A stretch of DNA of 64,000 nucleotides. Source: Adineta steineri (lineage: Eukaryota > Rotifera > Eurotatoria > Adinetida > Adinetidae). The notes under the pieces are model-generated. The model saw only the letters and a list, made by a program, of their open reading frames with translations. It was not told the DNA's origin and ran no database searches. How positions within the stretch are numbered: position 1 is the stretch's first letter; every line of letters starts with the position of its first letter. This document shows, one piece after another, positions 39,636-50,570 of this stretch. Position numbers and translations under genes: made by a program. Location of the stretch: the NCBI GenBank assembly GCA_905250115.1, contig CAJNOI010000094.1, positions 151,688-215,687 of the forward strand, given 5' to 3'.

Positions 39636-40499
39636 TTTTATATCACTCGATATCTAAACTATAATCAATTTTATATTTTAGTTATCGATATTCAACTGAT
39701 CATTGATTGAAACAAACAATAAACAAGCTAGCAAACAGAGACAATACTCATTCGAGAAAAATGACGAACAAGACAAAGGATAAGATAGGGGGCGTTATCG
39801 ATCGATTAAGTATTTATAAAAAAAATGGCTACATATCTATATATATTATTCTGAGATATTATCAAGATCTCGGATGAAATTTTTTTAGTTGAATACTTAT
39901 TAAAATAATTTATTCACATCTTTAAATAGTTATTTATTGTCTTCTGTAATTAAAATGACATTCAAAATAAAACGTAGGAGTAATGAAGTACGTTTTTTCT
40001 TCTAATTTATTTTATTTTTAGACAATATATATATTTTGTATATTAAAAATGAAAGTTTATTTCCGTTGCCTGTTCATTATAATATAAATTAGACGTAGAA
40101 ATATAATTAAATAGATATGTCCTGAGAAATCGAACAGTAAATTATTTAAAGATGTTAAATAGTATAGTTTCGATTTTATTTAGATATATATTCTTTATTA
40201 CAATTATATTGCGTTTTTTTTTCGTCGATGGGGTCATATATATTTTGTTTTAAATAAATATATGATAGAGAAAAAAACGAGACGACCATACTGAGAAAGA
40301 CGAATATAAGACCCTAGTGATTTTTTTCTTCTTATACGTCTTGTCGTCTGTAGCAAATAAATGGAAAAGAACGATGAGATGCCGTCCGCTTTTCTTTTTT
40401 TTTCGGAGTAAAAGAGAGAGAGAGAAAGAAACAGAACAGAGCGCGGTCACATTTTTGTTGAACGAGCCTTCATTCTTTATTTTCCTATACGGGTGAATT
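39636..40499. other. Divergent promoter region, E-protein / calmodulin-like
   Basis: AT-rich 864 bp between divergent start codons. An antisense frame across 40250-40642 overlaps the calmodulin-like exon and is its shadow. Confidence 0.5.
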
Positions 40500-41011
40500 A
40501 TGTCGCTTACTGAAGAACGTATCAATGAAATAAAAGAAATCTTTTCTATGGTTGATGATGATAGTGATGGTTCAATAACACGTTCACAACTTTGTATGTG
40601 TCTTCGAGCAATGCAATATTCTATTAGTAATCGTGAAATCAATGATTTAATGAAAAAATTTGATTCAGATAAAACAGATCAAATTAATTTTCCACAATTA
40701 TTACAAATTATTGCGGCGACTGAACAACCAAATTTAACAAAACAAACTCAAACAATTTTATCGGCTTTAAAGTTATTTGATACACAAAATGATGGTAAGA
40801 ACAAAAAAGAAATAATTCGTTTTTTCTATTTTTATTTATTTATTTTTACATAGAAACAATATCTGAGAATGATTTTCGTTTTCTAATGCAACAAACTGGT
40901 GAACAATTATCAAAAGATTCTGTTGATGATATGATTCAATCAACTGATGCTCGAACAAAAAATGGTCGAATTCAATATCGAAAACTTGTATCAACACTTA
41001 TTCATTTATAG
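40500..41011 (+). CDS. Calmodulin-like EF-hand protein, degenerate loops
   Basis: Two exons of a calmodulin/troponin-C-sized protein (about 150 residues). MSLTEERINEIKEIFSMVDD opens like calmodulin. Loop 1 is DDDSDGSITRSQ, with Asp at 1, 3 and 5 and Gly at 6, but Gln instead of Glu at position 12. Loop 2 (DSDKTDQINFPQ) also ends in Gln. Loop 3 (DTQNDETISEND) lacks the central Gly and loop 4 is unrecognisable. It probably binds Ca2+ weakly or not at all, keeping the fold for protein binding. Its stop codon lies 22 bp from the stop of the convergent coiled-coil gene. Confidence 0.85.
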
Positions 41012-41033
41012 AAGACAAATTTTATCTATTTAT

Positions 41034-43597
41034 TTATTTAATTTCATTTGGTATTGAAAGTATTTTATTTGAATTTCCACCATTTTGCAAATATTCAATT
41101 TGCAAATTTATCATATGATAACGTAATTGTACGATAATTTTCTCATATTCTTTTAATTTCGTTTTAAGTTTTGTATTATTTAAATGTAAATCATCATTAT
41201 ATGCTTTCCATTCATCTAAAAGTATACGATATCGTTGATCATATGTAGTTTTTGTCTGTTCAATTTGTTTTTGATGTTCATCAATTAATTTTATTTGTTG
41301 CTCGTTTTGTTTGGCGATCTTAAAATAAAATATTCAAAAAAAACTATAGATGTTAAAATAAATACATACTTGATCATATAATCGATGAATTTCATCGTTA
41401 TATTTTCGTCTGATTTCATCGAGTTGCTGAAGAGTAAAACCTGTACTTTCACGTTGACGATGCTCTTGTTCACGTCTTGCTATATACTGACTACATTTAC
41501 CATTAGCACGAGTTAATTCATCGATTTTTTGTTCAAATATACGTCGTTCATCGTCGGTTAACTAAAGTAAAAAAATTAAAAGATCGATTCATAACAAGTA
41601 TATACTGAAACACTAGTCGACGATCTTTCATTAGAAGAAATATCAAAAGAACCTGGAAAGTACAATGTCAACATTGTCAACTAGTGCACCATATGGCTCG
41701 ATTAATTTTCGTTTTGTTCTGTTTTAAGGACAAATTATTTATAACTACGTATTTATTTCCATAATATAACCCTGACTCATGGTTCCTTACGTATACTTAT
41801 TGCAGTGGCGGATCTAGGATTCTGGAAGGGAGCGGGGTGATTTTGGTTAAAAACTATTTTATGAGTCCAACCGAAGTAGTGTGAACCTATTTTTTCGTTC
41901 ATTTTTGCTGTAAAAAATCAAAAAAAAATTCGGAAGGAGGGGCAATCACCCCCGTCGCTCCGCCCTAAATCCGCCACTGACTTATTGTACTACTCTTTCT
42001 TACTTGTTGTTTCTGAGATGTTTTCAATTTTTCTTCATATTCTGATATCATTTTATTCTAAATTAAATTAAATAAATATAATAATTGATTTCGAAATTAT
42101 TAATATACTTTTTCAATATTATGTTCTTCTTGTTTCGATGCAATTAATGCTCGAACAGCTTGTTTATTTTTCTCCAGAACTTGTTCATATTGATAAATAT
42201 ATTCATTTTCCATTTCATGAATTTTTTTTCTATAATCATTTTCTTTGTCATTTAAAGATTTTTTAACTTGTTCTTTAAATGTTAAAACTTTCGTTTGAAA
42301 ACTATCAATCATTTGTTGTTTTAATTCTGGTAATTCATTTTTAAATTTATTTAATTCATTTAAATATTGATCACGTTCAGATATAACTCTATCTAATTGT
42401 TCCGTAGATAGATTTTTTGTTAATAATGATAAACGATCATTCATTTCATGTTTTAAATTATCATAATCAAATTTTAAACTATTGATTTCAATTTGTTTAC
42501 TATTTAATTTTAATTTATAATCATCAACTTCATTCTGTAACTGTTTACTTTTTCTATCATCATCAATAAAATCCTTGAAAAAGAAGAAACTTCATATAAA
42601 AGAAAATTTCTATAAAATACAATACTTTACTGTTTGTAGTTGAATAGAAGTCATAGTTGGTTGTTTAGAAATTTCTTTAATAGTTTTTTCATATTGAATC
42701 TTTTCAGTTGAATAGAATTGTTCACGTTCATTATATTGATTTTGTAATAATTTTAATTGATCTGATAATCGTGTGACTTCATCAACTAATTCAAGATTTT
42801 GTTGTTGAGCTTCAGTATCATTTTCCTAAAATCAGAAGAAATACATTTTGACGATTCAATAGAATTCTCCTTACGGTTTGAGTAACAATGTTAATCATTA
42901 ATGGTTTTCTATTTAATTTTAATAGTTGATCGTATTCTAGTTGTATTTTATTGAATTTTTCTTGAAGATTTTGTTCATTTAATCGAATATCATTTAATTG
43001 TTCATCAACATGACATTTTTCATCAAATATAGTTTCATACATTTGTTTTAGTGTCAACATTTCAATTTGCTGTTCACTTGTTTTACTTGTTAATTGTTCA
43101 ATTTTCGTTTCATAATCAAGACGAAGTGTAAAAAGTTTTTGTTCATAATTTTCATTTAATTCATTCATTTGACGTTCATGTTCTAAGGCATTCTTTTGAT
43201 AAATTTCTTCGTTTGTTGCATATTCAGCTAAACGATGACGTAAATTTTCATTTTCTTGTAGAAGAATACTATGATCTTCTATTACTGGACTAAGAAGCAA
43301 GACAAAACTAAATAATAAAATTAACATAAGAAAATACTTTGCAATTGATATTTGCTTTTGTTCATGATCATCACCATCATCGTCGTCGTCGTCCTCATCA
43401 AAAATATGTTCATCATTATCTGTATTTGTTAATGATTGACTATCAAATGCATTGACTAGCATTTGTTCAATTTCTTCTTGATTTTCAAATTCTTCTTCAC
43501 ATGTAGATAAATCATGTTGATGTTGATTATCATTGATAACATTTGCAATATCTGGATTAAGTATTAGACTAACACCTGAATTACAAATACTATCCAT
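41034..43597 (-). CDS. Coiled-coil protein, possibly centriolar/ciliary
   Basis: About 600 residues in several exons. After an acidic N-terminus (a run of Asp at 43380-43400), nearly the whole protein is heptad-rich coiled coil (ENENLRHRLAEYATNEE, FKNELPELKQQMIDSF, LTDDERRIFEQKIDEL, YDQRYRILLDEWKAYNDD). The hydrophobic stretch in the raw frame near 43280-43330 is an intron (donor GTATTT, acceptor CTTCTTAG), not a membrane segment. The start could also be 21 nt upstream at 43618. No diagnostic family motif seen; CEP-type centrosomal proteins look similar. It shares a short divergent promoter (about 190 bp) with DNAI3, which favours a ciliary role. One intron holds a MITE. Confidence 0.7.
41803..41979. 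mobile_element. hAT-type MITE, 177 bp, with 8-bp target duplication
   Basis: The left end CAGTGGCGGATCTAGGA and right end TAAATCCGCCACTG are terminal inverted repeats, with similarity continuing inwards to a shared GGGGTGATT. The element is flanked on both sides by an identical 8-bp ACTTATTG (41795-41802 and 41980-41987), the target-site duplication size of hAT transposons. It is far more GC-rich than its surroundings, encodes nothing, and sits inside an intron of the coiled-coil gene. Confidence 0.92.
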
Positions 43598-43618
43598 AAA
43601 TAGATTGAACAATTTCAA

Positions 43619-43809
43619 ATTTTTACTTCGTATTATTATCTATTTCATTTATACGTTCGTTTTCAAACAAAGAAATTTATGTTCATCAACGAACTATAAC
43701 GACATCTGTATTCGTTTGATCAATCGTCGTCATAGTACATAACTATAATAATGGCGATGAGAATTCATTAGAATATAAAATTTATATTCTTATTTCGAAA
43801 ACTAATACA
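43619..43809. promoter_or_regulatory. Compact bidirectional promoter, coiled-coil gene / DNAI3
   Basis: 191 bp separate the coiled-coil gene's upstream Met (43618) from DNAI3's ATG (43810). No full X-box is visible. Confidence 0.5.
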
Positions 43810-46800
43810 ATGAGTGGTAAACAAGCACCAGCGAAAACGACTACACCAAAATCGACAGTTAATCAATCCCCAACACCACAAGCAGCTTCTGCTCAACGTC
43901 GTCCTGGTCCTCCACCTCAAAGTAATTCACCGGCTGGTCGATCAAATGTTACAAGCACTACTTCTGCAACTAAAGGACCTAATAAACTTAATTCACCTGC
44001 AAAAAATCAAGTGGCAGCTAGTCCACTTCCAGGTATAATTATTCTTATTCAATTTTGATTTAAAACAAATCTATAAATGTATATTTAAGTCGTGAAATCA
44101 GCAACACTACGAGAAGTTTCAGAAAATGCTCAATGTAAGAACGATAATAAATTATTCAAAAATATTTACAATTTTAAATTTTCTTTTTAGATTTACCACC
44201 AAATATTCATTCGATTTTTATATCATCAGCAACTCAACAAGCCTTACAATTAAGTGTTGATGAAGATGTCACACAAGAAAATAATACAAAAATGATTGAT
44301 AAAGAAGTTCTTCTTAAAGATATAGAAAGTCTTGGACAAGGTTCGAATTTTTATGAATTCAAAGAACAAATACAAGTTTGACATTATTTCTATTCTTAAT
44401 AATATAATAATAATTATTTTTAGAATTATCCAGAAAATGAAATTGCTATTGTTTATGATTATGATTATTATTATTCACAAAATTTTCGTACGTATATATA
44501 TTAGATTTAGTTTAATTATCTTATTTTTTCTCTACTTATAGTTATTTGTTTTGATCCTTTATTGAAGAATTTTATTGCAAATGTAAGTAATCAGTTATTT
44601 TAATTATTATTTGTAAATAATAAATTTTTGTTTAGCCACCTGTTACATTACCAATTCAAGAAGCAGATGATACTGAACAATATGTACCACCAGAACCGAA
44701 AACATGGATATCACTTGGAAGTGAAGTTGAAATTGAAAATGAACGTTTAATAACGAATCGACCACTTGTAATAAAATATTGTTTTTTTTATAGAGATTCA
44801 TAATTTAATTTATTTTTTTAAATAGAAACGTTTTAAAATCAAAGTTCCATCACGTTCAGCAAAAGCTGTTGCACCAAGTGAAAAATTCAAGGATGTTGAT
44901 CCTGATATTGATCGAAAAAAAAATATTATTTGTATTGAACAATATGAAGATAAACAATTTGATTTAAAAAAAATGGAACTTGACAGTAGTGTTCAGGTAT
45001 AACGTTTTGTTCTAAGATTGTTCTTTATTTTATTTCCTGAATAAATAGGCAGCAGCAGAACATCGTGAAAATTCTTCTCAAACAATTTGGCGTTATCCAA
45101 AAAATCAATGGACTCAATACGAAGCACGTACATTTACAGACGAAGAACAAACAAAAACGATGAAGGATGAACAATTAATAGATATGATCATGCATTCACA
45201 AGATTTGTATGTTATAAAATATAAAAATGATTATCTATTAATTTGACTTTGATTTAGATTTAAGGAAGCTCTTCAACAAAATGTAATTCATAATCCATTT
45301 TATCTTGATTGGAATGAACTTGGTGGTGATCTTGAAGGATTAGGTGGACCAGGTGATTCACATCTTAGAGTATGTTTAATGCTATTAAATATATAAATTT
45401 ACTTATGAAATTTATTTGAAAAGGAATATCAATCATTTTCATCTATTAAACAATCTCGAGATATGATTGTTACATGTATTCAATGGCATCCAACAATACG
45501 AGGTATTATTGCTGTATCACTTGCTGCTGGACAAAGTTTTGATGAACGAGCAGATAATATGAGTCGTACGATAACATCACCATCGTTAATTTTTATGTGG
45601 TCATTTGTTGATCCAATTCAACCAAAAGTAGAATTTTTAATATTCATTTGATTTTTTACATTTTTTTTGTCTTTATTATAGTTATATTTGGAAGCTCCAG
45701 ATGATATACAATGTTTTCAATTTTCACCTACAGATCCACATGTTATAGCTGGTGGTTGTGTGAATGGACAAGTTGTTATGTGGGATATTAAAGAATATGA
45801 AGATCGTATTAGAAATCCACGTGGTGATCATCGTGATAAAGATTTATTTATTGTAAGTAAAAAAACAAAATATTCATAAAAAACTACTAAAACCAAAAAT
45901 ATTATTTCTCATAGCCTGGTTATGAAGATGAAAGTTTTTTTCAAACGCCACATATTCGTTTTTGTGCTGTTTCAAGTATTGAAAATGGTCATTCAGAACC
46001 TATAACAGATCTCCAATGGATTCCTGATCATTTTCAGGTATTAACAAATAAAATTTTATTTTTGTTAAAATTTATAAATTATCATTCTAGATTACTACTC
46101 AAGGTTTACCAACAGAGAATCTTTCCATGACTTGTTCTCAAATAATGACCTGTTCATTTGATAGGTACTATTAATCAATTATATCTTGTATGATAATTTT
46201 GTTAATGAATTAAATATTTATTTTAGTCAAGTTCTTCTCTGGGAAACTCGTCCACCACGTGGTGGTGCTAAACCATTATCAAAAAAAGAACGAGAAATTA
46301 TTAATCCTATGGGTGTTCCATTAACATTCAAACATTTAGATCTTACTTGGAAACCATTTCTTCGTGTAAATATAGATTATATTTGGGTTTGATAATTTAT
46401 CTATATTAAAATTATTCTTTTAGTTAAATTTACAAAGTCCTGAAGCTGGTCAAGTTGATTTTGCTCCACGAAAATTTTCAATTCGTGAAACTCAAGGTGA
46501 TCGAGAAGCATGTATGTATACAAATTACAAAAAAAAGAAACAATGAAAATCATGTTTTGTTTTCTTCATTTCTAGTATCTAAAGAAGATCAAAATACATT
46601 TGAAAAGAAAAAAGAACCTAGTGGTGGTCAATTTGTTAATCCAGTTGATGAAGCAAATAAATCTATATCACAAGCTAAAGCAAAAATTCTTCAAAAAATT
46701 GATACATTCTTTTATGTTGGAACAGAGGTATGTTTGTATTTAATTTGAATTCTTTATTTTATGATAATATAGAATACAAATAAAATACGGATAAAAGATA

Positions 46801-48583
46801 GATTATATTATTTTAAACGAAGTAGTCCCGGACGACGATTTGACATTAATCGACGATTTCGAGTATAAGAATCATCAAAATCAATATTTCGATGTTTTGA
46901 AGCTGTTGATGCTCCCAATAATGATTCAATTCGTTTAATAAGATATGGATCATTGAGTTCATTAGTTTCATCCATATCGTTTGAATTCATATAACTATCT
47001 AATCGATATGAATTAATACTGATTGAAAAAAGTATTGTAAATAAGAAAAATATGATGATTGATTTGAAGAGCATCTTGTAGATCAGAATAGTTTAAACAA
47101 AGTGAATAGTGTGGGAAAGTAGTTTCTTAATAAATAACCTAGTACACAACAAGAAAAAAAAGTATAATTTTCGAAGATTTTATATTGTTCCTCAAGTGTA
47201 ATTTCCTGTGAATATATAATGCAGGATATAAATCGTTTTTTTCTCTTTTGTAAGTAATCAATGAGATGAAGAGTTACTTATCAAATTGAAATATAGTTAT
47301 TGATAAGAAAATTAATTATATATGATTCATTCTTTTTATTATAGGATGGACAATTGGTTTATCAAGATTGGATGCCACAAAAAGAGAGTGATTCAACAAA
47401 ATTTTCGAGTAGATATTCTCAAATGAAAAAAAAAATAGTTCTATGATTGAATAATATAATCAAAATTTTATTTTCAGCACCAAAAGCAGCTTGGTCATCT
47501 GGTGTTGTTGATGGTCCTGTTGTTGCACTTAAACGTTCACCTTTTTTTAAAGATGTTCTACTTATTGCTGGTGGTTGGATATTTCAAATTTGGCGAGAAA
47601 AAGTTCATGTAAGTTCTTCCTATTTTTGTCTAGACAAAATCATGAGATACAAAAAAAGACTTTCTTAAAAAAGATTTTTCAATTACATAGAATTCTATGT
47701 AAAAAAAAACCATTATAATTTCGAACATAAAATGTATATCAATGACGTTTTTCTATTCATTGTATTACAATACAAAGAAAAGCTATATATACTTGGGAAC
47801 AATTTAATCGAAGAATTAAAATGCAATCTCTTTATTTGATAAGAGTATATGACGGAAGTCATTTTCTCTGGCTTTTGTCAAGTAGAAATATTTTTAATTG
47901 AAGAGCTTTTAATCAAGATTAAAAATGAAATACAAAATTGATACTTTTTTTTTAGTCTGGTTCACTTTTACATACTGCACCATTAAAAGAAAAAATAACT
48001 GATGTTGAATGGTCTCCAACAAGACCAGGTGTTTTCTTTGTATCGAAACAAAATGGAGGTATTGATGTTTGGGATTTAATCGATCGAACACATGCTCCAT
48101 CAATATCACAATCGATATCTAATACAGCTTTAACTTATCTTAGTATAAAAACAATATCATGTAAGAAACAAAAAAAAAGACGATCTATTTAATTATTTGT
48201 TTAAATTCAAAATTTTAGCTAAACAACAACTTTTAGCAGCTGGAGATAGTAATGGTACAGTTCATATACTTGAAATACCACAATCATTACGACAACCAAT
48301 TAATCAAGAATTACAAGTTGTAACAAATTATTTACAACGTGAAACTGAACGACGTGATTTTGTTAAACATCGTTGGAATTTACGTGAAGAAGAAAAACGT
48401 GAAAAAGAACGTTTATCAGCGATGAAAATGGGTATTGCTCCAAGTCATATTCCAACACAAGATGAAATTGATATACGAATGAAAAATGAATATAATGATT
48501 TTATTCAATTTGAATTTAGTGTTTTACAAGAAATGGGTTTACGAGATGAAAATGAAGCGCCTGTTATTGTACCAGCGAATTAA
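43810..48583 (+). CDS. DNAI3: Dynein axonemal intermediate chain 3 (WDR63)
   Basis: WD-repeat intermediate chain of inner dynein arm I1/f in motile cilia. About 18 exons, roughly 900 residues, as in vertebrate WDR63. A low-complexity Pro/Ser/Thr N-terminus leads to LPPNIHSIFISSATQQALQL and DEDVTQENNTKMIDKE. WD repeats follow: MIVTCIQWHPTIRGIIAVS, IQCFQFSPTDPHVIAGGCVN, VVMWDIKEYEDR, SFDSQVLLWETRPPRG, ITDVEWSPTRPGVFFVSKQN, LLAAGDSNGTVHILEIP. A charged C-terminal helix (REEEKREKERLSAM) ends the protein. One intron (46728-47344, 617 nt against about 50-60 elsewhere) contains a separate gene on the other strand. Confidence 0.93.
46808..47074 (-). CDS. Nested small secreted peptide precursor (intron of DNAI3)
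   Basis: Intronless 88-residue frame lying wholly inside a DNAI3 intron on the opposite strand. It starts with a strong signal peptide (MLFKSIIIFFLFTILFSIS, then INS) and continues as a short polar chain with basic processing sites: LIKR/IESLLGAS, TRNRR/LMSNRR/PGLLRLK-stop. This looks like a neuropeptide or hormone prohormone; there is no C-terminal Gly for amidation on the last peptide. I recognise no known family. Alternative: a chance frame, but the signal peptide, the dibasic layout and the abnormally long host intron argue for a real gene. Confidence 0.65.
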   Translation of the reverse strand: MLFKSIIIFFLFTILFSISINSYRLDSYMNSNDMDETNELNDPYLIKRIESLLGASTASKHRNIDFDDSYTRNRRLMSNRRPGLLRLK

Positions 48584-48719
48584 CACGCACACATATATAT
48601 AATATTTATATTCTTCGTTTTATAGCAAAAAAACAATAAAACTTCGTTTTTTTTACATAAAAATAAATAAAAAATCTGACATTAAATTAATAGAATGAAA
48701 AATTACATGACTTTAGTGT

Positions 48720-50220
48720 TTATTTTTTGTTTAATTCATCAATATCTAAAACTTTTTCTCCATCTGATTCCCATGGTTTAAGTGCTTCCAGTGGCCATCG
48801 AAGTACAAGTAAATCTGTTGATGATGCAAATTCTTCAGGTGCATTTTCATCGGGTATAGGTGTTAATATAAAATATTCAACTGAATTATCATCAGTAAAT
48901 AATTCAGTTGTTAATTCTTGTGCTTTTTGACATTTTTCTTTGGTAATATTATCATTATCATGAAGAAATTCATCCAATGAGGGATAAAGTGATGTTGATG
49001 ATGAAGACGAAGAATTTGAATTCATTGCTTGTTCAATAACAGTTGCTATCTGTTCTTCTTCTTCTTCCTCTTTTTTATCTAATGCGATCGTCATTAAACC
49101 ACGGATAAGTTGACTTTCAGGTGATATAGAAGCCATTAATTGTGGTATAGTCGTCATTTTTTTAATTTTTGATGCTTTTACTTTTTCATAGACTTCTAAA
49201 ATTTTTGATAATGCAATACCAGATACACCACCAATAAGTTTTCCACCTACACTACCAACAATACCGCCAACAGTTGCACCAAGTATAGGAACAGGAATGA
49301 GAATTGTACCAACTATGGTACCAGTTGTTCCACCAACAATCTATTCGTGATAGAAAAGAAATAGAATATTAATTTATTAATGAAAAGAATAAACTTACAG
49401 TTGTTGATGCTGATGTTACACGTCTAACTACATATTTTTTCAATGCAACATCACTTAAAGTTCCTTTTTTTCTTTCATTTTTCTTTTTTCTAATATCAAT
49501 AAATGCTGAAAGAGATTCAACAGTCGTTAAAATAAAACCCGAACCAATTGCACTTAAAAATTGTCCAAATGTACGAACACTAACCATAGCTATATCTTTG
49601 ACTAATAATGCTGTTGGATCAACAATTAATAATGTTGCCGATTTTTCTTTAACTAAACTACGAAATTTAATAATTTGTTCCGAATAATGTTCACCTGTTC
49701 GACACCAACGTGACCAATGTTCACAATTATTTCCTATTAATGAATAACCACGTCTACCAAGTTGTGAAAAAGCTCGTTGTAATGTTTCTTCATTTGAAAA
49801 ACATGTAATATTATCATAATGATGTAAATAAACATCTTCACTTGTACTTTTCATATTTACAGGCCATTCACTTTCAATTATTGCTGCTATATAAACTGAA
49901 CCTTTCATTAATGCAGTGCGTGCATGTTCTAATGTATTAAAATAATGTATAACACGAAGATAATTTGTACGTGCTTCACATACAATACCATGATGAGCAT
50001 AGTAAAAATCGGTTTTATAAAAACTAACATGATCACCAGGTTTGAATTTATTTAAATCTGTTATTTTTTCTTTACGAGTTTTTTGAAAACGTTTTTCATG
50101 ATGAGTCAATACTTTCACAACCTCTAAATATAGACAATAAATAGACGAAAAAATATATCTATGAAATTTACCTGTTAGTTGTTCTTTAAAATGTGGAACT
50201 AATCGATGTCTATCAAGCAT
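48720..50220 (-). CDS. LRAT-domain protein
   Basis: NlpC/P60-like LRAT-domain acyltransferase/thioesterase relative. Three exons: MLDRHRLVPHFKEQLT (about 50173-50220), the domain exon, and the C-terminal exon 48720-49340. Motifs: FKPGDHVSFYKT, AHHGIV (catalytic His) and NCEHWSRWCRTG (catalytic Cys in NCEHW), about 110 residues apart as in LRAT/HRASLS proteins. After the domain comes a Gly-rich hydrophobic stretch (GGTTGTIVGTILIPVPILG), which may insert in membranes as in HRASLS phospholipases, then an acidic disordered tail. Substrate unknown. Its stop is 137 bp from the convergent DNAI3 stop. Start at 50220. Confidence 0.87.
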
Positions 50221-50570
50221 ATTTGAAAAATAACAAAAAGTTGTTTTTCTCTTTGATTATCGGGAAAAAAAATTATTTGTTTTTTTTTGTATCTATTGTG
50301 AGTTTCACATATTGTCGCTGGTGTAGCAGAGAGAAAGAAAAAAGAGGAAAACGACTCATTCCGTCGGTTGCACTAATATTTACCCTTTCTCTTGCTTTCT
50401 GTCCTAACCCTTGCCGTATAGAATAAGATAGAATCTTGATTGTATCATTACAGAATAGTAAAGGCGTTATATCTTAATGCAGCGATGATTGCTATCAATT
50501 ATTATAAAACAAACATCGAATAAAATATACAAAAAAAACAACAACAACAAAAAGACAATGCGATCATAAA

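Noticed and set aside
40250..40642. 130-residue minus-strand frame
   Set aside because: Antisense shadow overlapping the calmodulin-like exon; no similarity.
43280..43335. Apparent transmembrane helix in the coiled-coil protein (FLMLILLFSFVLLL)
   Set aside because: It is an intron with donor GTATTT and acceptor TTCTTAG; removing it keeps the frame and the coiled coil.
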